The translations under genes and the position numbers were made by a program. A DNA stretch of 16,223 nucleotides from JBBQSU01 sp038234815 (GTDB taxonomy: Bacteria > Planctomycetota > Phycisphaerae > Tepidisphaerales > Tepidisphaeraceae), in contig JBBQSU010000088.1 in NCBI GenBank assembly GCA_038234815.1, positions 1-16,223 of the forward strand, given 5' to 3'. The notes under the pieces are model-generated. The model was not told the DNA's origin. It worked only from the letters and a program-made list of their open reading frames with translations, and did no database searches. Below, in pieces: positions 1-6,156 of the stretch (the stretch's first letter is position 1; the number at the start of each line of letters is the position of its first letter).

Positions 1-2
1 CC

Positions 3-125
3 CGTCGGCTCAAGGGAATGGGCATGCGCTGGACGGCCCGCAATGCCGAAGCCGTCATGGCCCTGGAGGGCCTGCACCAAAGCCATCTCTGGCTGACCTA
101 CTGGTCACGACCCCTCGCCGCCTGA
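3..125 (+). CDS. Transposase, C-terminal 40 residues only (cut by window edge)
   Basis: The reading frame enters from the left edge and ends in TGA at 123-125. The visible tail contains KGMGMRW, then NAEAVMALEGL, then LWLTYW. This pattern of a KG.GM.W block, an NAEA..L helix and a terminal tryptophan pair resembles the C-terminus of ISKra4/UPF0236-like DDE transposases. The catalytic core lies outside the window, so family assignment is tentative and intactness cannot be judged. It lies directly before a palindrome cluster and an integron cassette array, so an insertion sequence probably landed at the upstream side of the array. Confidence 0.55.
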   Translation, partial: RRLKGMGMRWTARNAEAVMALEGLHQSHLWLTYWSRPLAA

Positions 126-154
126 AAAATTGGCAGACCCATATTGGCTTGGGC

Positions 155-229
155 GTTCATCTAACATCGGTTATCGTCTTGTTAGATGAACAAGCCTTCC
201 TGTTAGATGAACAGGGCTGTTCATCTAAT
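155..229. repeat. Cluster of four inverted/direct copies of GTTAGATGAAC
   Basis: GTTCATCTAAC at 155-165 is exactly complementary to GTTAGATGAAC at 181-191. A second copy, GTTAGATGAACAG (202-214), pairs with CTGTTCATCTAAT (217-229), leaving a two-base loop and one G-T wobble. The heptamers ATCTAAC and GTTAGAT also fit the integron inverse-core and core consensus (RYYYAAC, GTTRRRY). The blocks 155-176 and 219-240 resemble each other, each running from GTTCATCTAA into GGTTAT. The cluster may be an attC remnant, the end of the upstream insertion sequence, or both. Confidence 0.7.
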
Positions 230-244
230 ACTGGTTATGCCTCT

Positions 245-484
245 ATGACGAAGCGTGGTCGATACATCTGGCTCGGAGTCTTCGGCGTCATCGGCGCGGT
301 CCTCGCATGGGGCGCGTGGCATCAGTCGCCCGGTCAGGACCCGGACAACCAGGGCGGCTATGCGATCGTCCTGCTGTTCTTCTTGATTCTGATGTTCATT
401 TACGTCCCGGTCGTCATGCGGTCCATCAGCGCTCGACTGCGCCGTCGTAGCCCGTCTGACACACGGCCGCCCGGCGAGGCATAA
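245..484 (+). CDS. Small cassette-borne membrane protein (79 aa), unknown function
   Basis: The ATG at 245 lies four bases after the core-like GTTATGC and is preferred over an upstream in-frame start at 149, which would translate through the palindrome cluster. The protein starts MTKRGRYIW and has two likely membrane helices at about residues 8-25 and 39-58, then a basic tail (ARLRRR) that should stay in the cytoplasm. The TAA stop overlaps the left heptamer of the first attC, the usual layout of a compact cassette. No family is recognised. The fit to a cassette and the hydrophobic pattern support a real gene. Its role is unknown. Confidence 0.6.
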   Translation: MTKRGRYIWLGVFGVIGAVLAWGAWHQSPGQDPDNQGGYAIVLLFFLILMFIYVPVVMRSISARLRRRSPSDTRPPGEA

Positions 485-579
485 CCCGGCAATGCAACGG
501 ACCGTGCCGGCGGTATAGTCACTCGTGGTCGCGAGCTGTGCGTGCGCCGGCCCGGCCGTTGATCGCCATTACGTTATGT
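479..579 (+). other. attC recombination site 1
   Basis: The site begins GCATAAC (479-485) and ends GTTATGT (573-579); six of the seven bases are complementary. Inside, TGCAACGG near the left end pairs with CCGTTGATCG near the right end with an offset typical of extrahelical bases, and GCCGGC faces GCCGGCCCGGC across the middle. Length is about 101 bp. Its inner sequence differs from the other two sites, but the left flank shares the GCAACGGACC block with them. Confidence 0.75.
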
Positions 580-597
580 CGCGGAGGCATCGAGCGA

Positions 598-1062
598 ATG
601 ACCGAGCAGCCGACAGTTCTGCAATACGCGACGCCACCCCCGCGACGTTCACTGCGGGAGGTCGTCGCTCCGCGCCATCTTGCGCAGGCAGCGGGCATCA
701 TCGCAGGGCTGTCCTTGCTCGCGCCGTTGGACATTGGGAGCGGAAGAGTCATCGTTAATCCGCTCCGCGTTCTCGGATGCGCGGCGGCGGTTGCGTGCGT
801 CATCCTCTGCGCGATCATGAGGCTCTGGGAGGACCGCGATCGTGGTGTCGTACGCGCGTGGGTCTTCGGCATATGCCTGTTCGTCTGTACCGCCGCCTTC
901 TCTTACGCGCACTGGTCCCGCTGGGGCTTCAAGTACAACCCTCTCTTGTCATTGCAACACGACTACTGGCAGGCATGGCTGGTCTTCGCATGTGCGGTGT
1001 CCGTCGCGGTGGTCGCCGGTGGTGTCGCGTACGTTCTGCGGCGGCGGTCGGCCGCGGGATAA
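598..1062 (+). CDS. Cassette-borne multi-pass membrane protein (154 aa), unknown function
   Basis: The ATG at 598 (MTEQPTVLQ) lies 19 bases after the right core of attC 1. An earlier in-frame GTG at 538 would fall inside the attC and is rejected. A soluble N-terminus of about 27 residues is followed by hydrophobic stretches near residues 28-48, 57-74, 86-106 and 125-148, so three or four membrane passes are likely. The end is basic (LRRRSAAG). The TAA stop lies in the GGATAAC heptamer of attC 2. I see no enzymatic motif and recognise no family. Position between two attC sites makes it a complete cassette gene. Confidence 0.7.
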   Translation: MTEQPTVLQYATPPPRRSLREVVAPRHLAQAAGIIAGLSLLAPLDIGSGRVIVNPLRVLGCAAAVACVILCAIMRLWEDRDRGVVRAWVFGICLFVCTAAFSYAHWSRWGFKYNPLLSLQHDYWQAWLVFACAVSVAVVAGGVAYVLRRRSAAG

Positions 1063-1156
1063 CCACGCACTGCATCGGACCGGCCGGGCGGTACGGTCCT
1101 TGTGATTCCAACGCGGCTCGGTGCCCGGCCGGCCGTTGTATGCTGGTCCGTTATCC
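1057..1156 (+). other. attC recombination site 2
   Basis: GGATAAC (1057-1063) and GTTATCC (1150-1156) are exact complements at the two ends of a 100-bp element. CCGGCCGGGC (1080-1089) pairs perfectly with GCCCGGCCGG (1123-1132), and the unpaired middle holds TCCTTGTGATTCCAAC. The site has the same length as attC 3 and is nearly identical to it over the first ~76 bases. They diverge mainly in the last 20 bases before the right core. The end of the upstream ORF is embedded in its left heptamer. Confidence 0.85.
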
Positions 1157-1182
1157 GCCTCAGCCATCTTCGCGAGGAAGCA

Positions 1183-1533
1183 TTGGCAACGCTTGATTAT
1201 CAATTCCCCGACGCGGCATCGCCGTCACGACGGCGATGGTTGCGAAATGCCGCCGCTGTCACGCTTTTCGATCTTGTATGTGCGCTTTACGTGAGGCGGC
1301 ATGTGTGGGTGAATGGTTCTTGGGGCGGCATATATGGCTTCAACGGCTTTGCTCAGCCCGTGATCTTCGCAACCTCGCTGTTCAACCTCGCAGCGTTTTC
1401 GCTCGTTGTCGGTGTTTTGTGTATCAACAAGAGTGCCTATCGATGGTGGCTTTGCTTCGCCTTTTTGGTGCATGCTTACATCGCGTTGATATACTTGCCG
1501 TTTGGGTACGGACTACCACTCGACGGCGGATAA
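1183..1533 (+). CDS. Cassette-borne membrane protein (116 aa), unknown function, TTG start
   Basis: The frame is open from 1102, but anything before 1151 belongs to attC 2. The best start is TTG at 1183, preceded by GAGGAAG at 1174-1180 at good Shine-Dalgarno spacing. The product begins LATLDYQFPD (Met when initiated) and has hydrophobic segments near residues 22-38, 58-80 and 86-106, suggesting a three-pass inner-membrane protein. Its TAA stop is inside the left heptamer of attC 3. No conserved domain is recognised. It has the size and hydrophobicity typical of unknown cassette products. Confidence 0.65.
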   Translation: MATLDYQFPDAASPSRRRWLRNAAAVTLFDLVCALYVRRHVWVNGSWGGIYGFNGFAQPVIFATSLFNLAAFSLVVGVLCINKSAYRWWLCFAFLVHAYIALIYLPFGYGLPLDGG

Positions 1534-1627
1534 CCACGCACTGCAACGGACCGGCCGGGCGGAATGGTCCTTGTGATACCAACGCGGCTCGGCGCCCGGC
1601 CGGCCGCTGATCGGCATCACGTTATCC
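1528..1627 (+). other. attC recombination site 3
   Basis: GGATAAC (1528-1534) and GTTATCC (1621-1627) are exact complements bounding a 100-bp imperfect palindrome. The inner arms CCGGCCGGGC and GCCCGGCCGG match those of attC 2. Strong identity between neighbouring sites, with unrelated genes between them, is the expected sign of one integron platform capturing cassettes. Confidence 0.85.
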
Positions 1628-1632
1628 CTGCT

Positions 1633-2097
1633 ATGACGACACGTGCAAAAGCGTGGCTTTTGGTGGTGGCGATCGCGGTAGCGGTTGCCGTCTATTACCC
1701 GTTTTCGCCGGGTGGACGGCAAAGCGCAAACATGCGCAAGGCCGAGGAGCACGCAGCTATGCTGAAGCCGAAGCTCGCAGCAGATGTCCGATGGAAGGAC
1801 GTTGACCTCTTGTCGCTAACGGCTCGCGGCGGATGCTTGCAGGTTGCTGGTGAAGTGCCGACAAAAGCAGACGTCGAGGAATTGCGGAGCATTGTTAACG
1901 GGAGCAATCCTCCGGTTGAGGTAATGTTCCACGTGTCGGCAAGAGAGGGTGCCGCCACTCGGCCGCAGGGATATCGCCCCAGAGGCGACGTGTGCCGCTG
2001 CGACACGGACGGAATAAACAATGTCCCCCGGGTTTTCCGCCAACCCGTGGCAGCACGCTACGCCAATAGCCTCTTGAGATCTTCCCAATGCTTCTGA
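1633..2097 (+). CDS. Last cassette gene: membrane-anchored BON-like protein, probably 3'-truncated
   Basis: The ATG at 1633 is five bases after the right core of attC 3. Residues 7-24 form an uncleaved signal anchor (AWLLVVAIAVAVAVYYPF). Residues about 55-105 (CLQVAGEVPTKADVEELRSI, then PPVEVMFHVSA) look like a BON-type fold, with a small hydrophobic strand, a G.V turn and a helix. After about residue 105 the sequence loses family character and becomes Arg/Cys-rich. The frame continues 40 bases into the 3' end of the convergent gene at 2058. No attC follows. The natural C-terminus and attC were therefore probably deleted and the frame fused to flanking DNA. The 154-residue reading is formal; expression is uncertain. 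Confidence 0.5.
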   Translation: MTTRAKAWLLVVAIAVAVAVYYPFSPGGRQSANMRKAEEHAAMLKPKLAADVRWKDVDLLSLTARGGCLQVAGEVPTKADVEELRSIVNGSNPPVEVMFHVSAREGAATRPQGYRPRGDVCRCDTDGINNVPRVFRQPVAARYANSLLRSSQCF

Positions 2098-3869
2098 ATC
2101 AGCACACGCGGGCCGACATCGAGCCGCGCGCACAGTGCCGCTGCCCGGCCAATCACGGTGCCCATCATGGCGGTAGTGTTCATCACGCGTACCGGCAGGA
2201 GGCCGACGTGCGTGACGCTGATGTTGCGGCCGGCCATGAACAGGTTGCTGATGTTACGCGAATAGAAACAACGGAAGGGAATGGGGTAGGGCTTAAGCTT
2301 GGTATAGGTGCCCCTAACGTTGCCACGGAATTGCTCAAAATTTGGATCGTCGTAGGCCACCGAACGAAACGCCCTTCCGGGGAAATGCCGCTCGTTCTCT
2401 GGGTGCGGAAAATGTGCATCAAAATACCATGTGGCGGTAACGCAGCCGTCTTCATAAATAACCGGCGAGGTCATGTCCTGCTCGGTCAGCACGTGATCCC
2501 CAATTAGCCGGCGCGATTCTCGTTTGCCGGCAATGAACGCGATCCAGTCCAGCTTGGCATTGTGGTAAAGTTGCCGATTGGCTGCGCGGTTTTTCAAGAA
2601 ATCCCACATCCCGAAAATCGCCTGCAAGTTGTGATCGCGGATCTGTTCGATCTCGGTGACCATGTCACGGCCGAAGCCCGTCTCCCAGTTCCATCCGCCA
2701 ATGTAGGCGTACTGATCCAGCTTGGGTGGATACTTGGGCGTGGCGATGTCGCGCGAGGCTTCGGTGATCTCCAAGGCCCACGGACATTCGGGGAACACTT
2801 GCGGTGTGGAAGTTTGCCGCGCGGTCCATTGGTTGGTGCATCCGAGAAGCAGTTGATCGGCCTTGAGTGGGGCAAGTTGCTCGGCCGTTTCATCGGCCCC
2901 TTCACGCCCCATGCGCCATTCGGCGCCCGCCAGCACGCCCAGTGTTGCATCGCCGGTGCAATCGGCAAAATATGTCGCACTGAACCGATACTCCCTCGAC
3001 GTTTTAAGACCGCGGGCAATGACGGAAGTTATCTTTTGCTCGCGCACTTCCGCGCCGATCAGGTGCGTCTCCAGAAACAGCGTGATATTCGGTTCTGCGT
3101 TGACGAGTGCCAGCACGTGTCCGTCATTCGGCCGGGCGCGCAATCCGCCCGAAGATTCGGTCGATCCCGGCGAAGCATGAAGCTCTTTCAAGATTTCGGC
3201 ATTGCGCGGAAATGGGCCGTGCCCGGTGTTGCCGATCGGCCCCACGCGGACTTCGTTGGAGGCGTTTCCTCCAAGCACCGGGCGGTCCTGCAACAGCGCC
3301 ACCTTCAGCCCAAGTCGCGCCGCAGCGATGGCTGCGCACACGCCGGCGTATCCCGCCCCTGCAATCAGGAAATCAAACGTCCCAGCATCCTCGGGCTGAT
3401 CCGGAATGCCCAAGGCCGCGCGACGATACGCCGCGAGCGCCGCGCCGTCGTGAGGAGGCGCTTCGTCGACCTGACGCAACACGATCGCATCGCATCGTCC
3501 ATTGAACCCCGTCAGGTCTTCAAGCTCGATCTGCGCCGATCCCTTCTGTATTCCGATCATCCCGGCGCGGTGCCACTGCCAGGTCCCATCACCGCCCACT
3601 CCCAACACATTCTCCAACGGTTGTCCGTCTATCTTGACCAGAAATCGCCCGGGCCCATGCGGAGCAACCCAATCGCGCGTGCGGGCATAGACGAACCAGC
3701 GTCCGCCGCGGGACACTTCGACCGTCGTTCGGGCGTTGGGGACCGGCACACCCAGCCCGTGGGCCATCAAATATGGCGAACCCATCACATCCATGGACTG
3801 CTGGTCCATCACCCAGCCTCCGCGGTCGGTGAAGCTTTCGGCTTCGATGAACAGATCGTCCTGAATCAT
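2058..3869 (-). CDS. FAD-dependent oxidoreductase with N-terminal beta-sandwich domain (603 aa)
   Basis: The start is ATG at 3869-3867 (MIQDDLFIEA), which overlaps the stop of the upstream gene as ATGA and has AGAAGGGA just before it. A TTG 18 bases earlier is less likely. Residues 1-135 resemble a carbohydrate-binding/golvesin-like beta-sandwich (EAESF, then RTTVEVSRGGRWFVYART). A Rossmann dinucleotide fold begins near residue 166, with the FAD-binding GAGYAG at about 171-176 and an acidic end to the second strand, then VLGGNASNE, as in the PF12831-type FAD oxidoreductases. A conserved ADCTGDATLG motif and a C-terminal FMAGRNISVTHVGL motif close the FAD site. No signal peptide is seen, so it is probably cytoplasmic. 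The substrate is unknown; a carbohydrate is a guess from the N-terminal domain. Confidence 0.85.
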   Translation of the reverse strand: MIQDDLFIEAESFTDRGGWVMDQQSMDVMGSPYLMAHGLGVPVPNARTTVEVSRGGRWFVYARTRDWVAPHGPGRFLVKIDGQPLENVLGVGGDGTWQWHRAGMIGIQKGSAQIELEDLTGFNGRCDAIVLRQVDEAPPHDGAALAAYRRAALGIPDQPEDAGTFDFLIAGAGYAGVCAAIAAARLGLKVALLQDRPVLGGNASNEVRVGPIGNTGHGPFPRNAEILKELHASPGSTESSGGLRARPNDGHVLALVNAEPNITLFLETHLIGAEVREQKITSVIARGLKTSREYRFSATYFADCTGDATLGVLAGAEWRMGREGADETAEQLAPLKADQLLLGCTNQWTARQTSTPQVFPECPWALEITEASRDIATPKYPPKLDQYAYIGGWNWETGFGRDMVTEIEQIRDHNLQAIFGMWDFLKNRAANRQLYHNAKLDWIAFIAGKRESRRLIGDHVLTEQDMTSPVIYEDGCVTATWYFDAHFPHPENERHFPGRAFRSVAYDDPNFEQFRGNVRGTYTKLKPYPIPFRCFYSRNISNLFMAGRNISVTHVGLLPVRVMNTTAMMGTVIGRAAALCARLDVGPRVLIQKHWEDLKRLLA

Positions 3870-5554
3870 GGCGATCCCTTCTGACAAATTCGGGCAAAGC
3901 GGGCGACGACGCGCGGCGTGACACTGATCACCTTCCCCGTCACGCCACCCTTCGCGACGTAGTCAAAGAAGTCATTGATGCGCGGCTGCGGCCGATCCCC
4001 ACCGAACGGCCGGCCGACGTAGATCGGACAGCCATGGATCGGCGTGTCGATCGCGCCGATGAGCCAGCCCGGGCGACCCGCCTCGACGAGTCGCTTTTCC
4101 TCCGAGGCGAACGTTGCCGGCGTGCCACGGACGAACGGCGAGGCGGTATGCTGTTCGCCGGCCTGATTCAACACCACGAAGCCTTCGTGTTCGAACAAAA
4201 TCCTGCTTGGCCCAAGGCGCGCGTTGGAAATGACGTATTCAAACCCCACAAGGCGGATCGCTTCCCATAATGCCAATTGCGCCTCGACCGAATCTTCATG
4301 ATCCCCAAAGCAATACACGCCCCGCGGGGCGAAACGTGCGCCGGCTATTTCAGCGATCTTCTCGCGAGAGGCTTTCATCATTGCCGCGATCTTCTGAGGA
4401 TCACCGGCCGATTCCCAAACGATGCCACTGCCGACAGAATGCAGCACTGGCTCGATCAGCCCAAGCACCCCGCCTTCAGCCACCGGCACGTGCAGCGGCT
4501 CGACCACGTCCGGGTCGAAGTGATAGCGCTGCCAATGCACCCCGCTGCCCAGTTTCGTCTTCGTCATCGCGGCCCAGTCAACGAACGCCAGTACCGAATC
4601 ATCGTGCGATAGTTCGCCCGAATGCAATACCCACGACGCCAGGATCCTTTTTTCTCCGGCCCATGTGTGCAGTTGATCGTCTGACGGCTCCAGATCAATC
4701 CACGACTGCTTCGGTTGAGGCAGTGGCGTGGGATGCCGCGAGAAGACTGACAGCACGTGCCGATGTGGCTCGATCACGTTATACGCTGCCGGAATCTTCG
4801 CCAGGGGTCGCAACGGTTCGTCGCGAAACCATCGGCCGTGGATCACCCGCGAGGGGAATCGCGTGCTCATTTCAATCCATTGATCGCGGCGAAGCTGCGC
4901 GTGCGTCCGGTCATTGTACGGCAGGATCAGCCGGCGCTCGCGTTGGTTGAAAGCTAGGAAATACCCGGCCAGTAGCGGCTCATATAGATCAACTCCGGTG
5001 CAGTTCCCCACATGCCTCTGAACGCACGCCAGCGCCGGATCGTCTCCTGCCAAATCGAGTCGCTCGCCAGGTTCAACTTCGCCGGCGGGTAAGGCCGCTG
5101 CACGCCGCTGCACGCAATCGGCATAAAACACCGCCGGCGGCAGCGAGTGAGACAGGTCGAAGCCCATTCGGGTCTTAGGATCAGGGATGCCGAAGCGCCG
5201 GGCCATCGATGCATACAGCGGTGAAAGATCGTCGTCGCAATTGACGATGCTGGATGCCCCAACGTCGAACAACGACGAGAAGATGGACGCGGACCCGAGC
5301 CGCACGACGGTCGTCTCGAACATCGCCAGCGCCCGCGCCAGGCGCGCGCCGTGATGCCCGCCGATGATTGTGCTGCCATGCTTGCTGAACAGCCCGCCGT
5401 GCTCATGGTCGGCGGCGTAGTAGACGTCGAACGCGACGTCCGCCTCGGCGCACATCCACCCCAGCGTCATGGCCACCAGGTCTTTCACAACCGAATCCGC
5501 CCGGGCCACCAATAACACCATTCGCCGTCGCGGGGATTGCTTGTCTGTATTCAT
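3866..5554 (-). CDS. Conserved-looking protein of unknown function (562 aa), operon partner of the oxidoreductase
   Basis: The preferred start is ATG at 5554-5552 (MNTDKQSPRRRM). A frame extension to 5683 would read through a promoter-like sequence and gives an uncharacteristic N-terminus. The gene ends in TGA at 3868-3866, overlapping the start of the oxidoreductase by the ATGA arrangement, so the two are translationally coupled. Visible features are a mixed alpha/beta N-terminus (MVLLVARADSVVKDLV), a GGHHGAR motif, a GVYCFGDHEDSVEAQ segment and a C-terminal IDTPIHGCPIYVGRPFGG segment. The His/Asp-rich motifs suggest a metal-dependent enzyme, perhaps of the deacetylase/glycoside-hydrolase barrel type, but I do not recognise the family. 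There is no signal peptide or membrane segment. Confidence 0.75.
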   Translation of the reverse strand: MNTDKQSPRRRMVLLVARADSVVKDLVAMTLGWMCAEADVAFDVYYAADHEHGGLFSKHGSTIIGGHHGARLARALAMFETTVVRLGSASIFSSLFDVGASSIVNCDDDLSPLYASMARRFGIPDPKTRMGFDLSHSLPPAVFYADCVQRRAAALPAGEVEPGERLDLAGDDPALACVQRHVGNCTGVDLYEPLLAGYFLAFNQRERRLILPYNDRTHAQLRRDQWIEMSTRFPSRVIHGRWFRDEPLRPLAKIPAAYNVIEPHRHVLSVFSRHPTPLPQPKQSWIDLEPSDDQLHTWAGEKRILASWVLHSGELSHDDSVLAFVDWAAMTKTKLGSGVHWQRYHFDPDVVEPLHVPVAEGGVLGLIEPVLHSVGSGIVWESAGDPQKIAAMMKASREKIAEIAGARFAPRGVYCFGDHEDSVEAQLALWEAIRLVGFEYVISNARLGPSRILFEHEGFVVLNQAGEQHTASPFVRGTPATFASEEKRLVEAGRPGWLIGAIDTPIHGCPIYVGRPFGGDRPQPRINDFFDYVAKGGVTGKVISVTPRVVARFARICQKGSP

Positions 5555-5563
5555 TACGTCTCT

Positions 5564-5591
5564 AATATAGAAAGATAATGCAGTGATGCAA
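5564..5591 (-). promoter_or_regulatory. Candidate sigma70 promoter for the 5554-2058 operon
   Basis: On the minus strand TTGCAT (5591-5586) is followed after 16 bases by TATATT (5569-5564). The -10 box ends only nine bases before the ATG at 5554, so a transcript from it would be nearly leaderless. That fits the absence of a strong Shine-Dalgarno site but makes the call uncertain. Confidence 0.35.
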
Positions 5592-6156
5592 AAATGGCCG
5601 AGTTTGCGTGAACGGCTGACAACGGTACGACCCGAATATGGAGAATCGAGAGACAAAAAGGGGCCATTGTTTATTATGTCCATTTCGCAGTGTCATCCGT
5701 CGCCGTTGGGGCAGGGTGAAAGGCCGCAATCAGAAAGCGGTCGCCATCAATTTTTTACCGCTCCCTTTGCCCAGCCGACAGAAAATCCAAATGGGACTAT
5801 TCTGGCTTCTGCCCGGACCACCTCAGGCACCTGGCAACTCCGATAATATCGGGGAATGATCCGCCTGAAACACCCATCCGCTCGCGGTTTTATCGTCAAC
5901 TCCTTCTACGAGCCGTCATTTGTCCACCCGCTGGGCAAAAAGATACCGCTGGCTATTCGTCTTGACATCGGCTATGCTCTTTTTATCGCACGGGCAAGAA
6001 TCCTGTTCGATCGATGCCCGGCACCGCCCACCTTTTTTGAACGCAATCCGCGTTTGATGCGAGTTTCCGAGCATACCTTTAGATTTCCCATGGCCTGACA
6101 TTCTCAGGCCGAAGCGCTCGCGTTATCGCATTCGCCGGGAGAAGAAAGTTCTTGTT
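5592..6156 (+). other. Gene-free spacer between divergent units
   Basis: These 565 bases separate the minus-strand operon from the helicase gene and should contain both control regions. The palindrome CCGATA-A-TATCGG (5840-5852) could be an operator. A lone TTGACA at 5962-5967 has only a poor -10 (TATCGC, 16 bases on). GGGAGAAG at 6137-6144 is the likely ribosome binding site of the helicase. An 80-codon frame at 5856-6098 has no ribosome site and no recognisable composition. Nothing else is supported. Confidence 0.5.

Larger units (their letters stand above)
234..1950 (+). mobile_element. Integron gene-cassette array without visible integrase
   Basis: Four short plus-strand ORFs are separated by three attC-like sites at 479-579, 1057-1156 and 1528-1627. 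Each ORF with an attC after it has its stop codon inside that site's left core heptamer, and the next ORF starts within about 35 bases of the right core. If recombination is between G and TT of the right core, the middle cassettes span about 574-1150 and 1151-1621. A core-like GTTATGC at 234-240 marks the left side. The fourth cassette has no attC and runs into the minus-strand gene ending at 2058. No tyrosine integrase or attI is in the window, so it may be a cluster of attC sites lacking an integrase, or the integrase may lie upstream. Confidence 0.75.

Noticed and set aside
155..229. Possible CRISPR-like repeats
   Set aside because: The 11-mers occur in both orientations with uneven, very short gaps and no constant spacer length; this is a palindrome cluster, not a CRISPR array.
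2029..2047. CGGGTT/AACCCG hairpin as terminator of the minus-strand operon
   Set aside because: Only a six-base stem, and no T-tract follows it on the minus strand.
2562..3884. A 440-codon plus-strand open frame
   Set aside because: It is antisense to the FAD oxidoreductase, whose FAD motifs are clear. The plus-strand product has no domain and arises from the high-GC codon bias of the real gene.
5962..5989. Promoter based on TTGACA before the helicase gene
   Set aside because: The -35 is perfect, but the -10 at 16 bases is TATCGC and at 17 bases ATCGCA; too weak to annotate as a promoter.
5856..6098. An 80-codon plus-strand frame in the spacer before the helicase gene
   Set aside because: It has no ribosome binding site, mixed composition with no hydrophobic or domain pattern, and overlaps the region expected to hold promoters.
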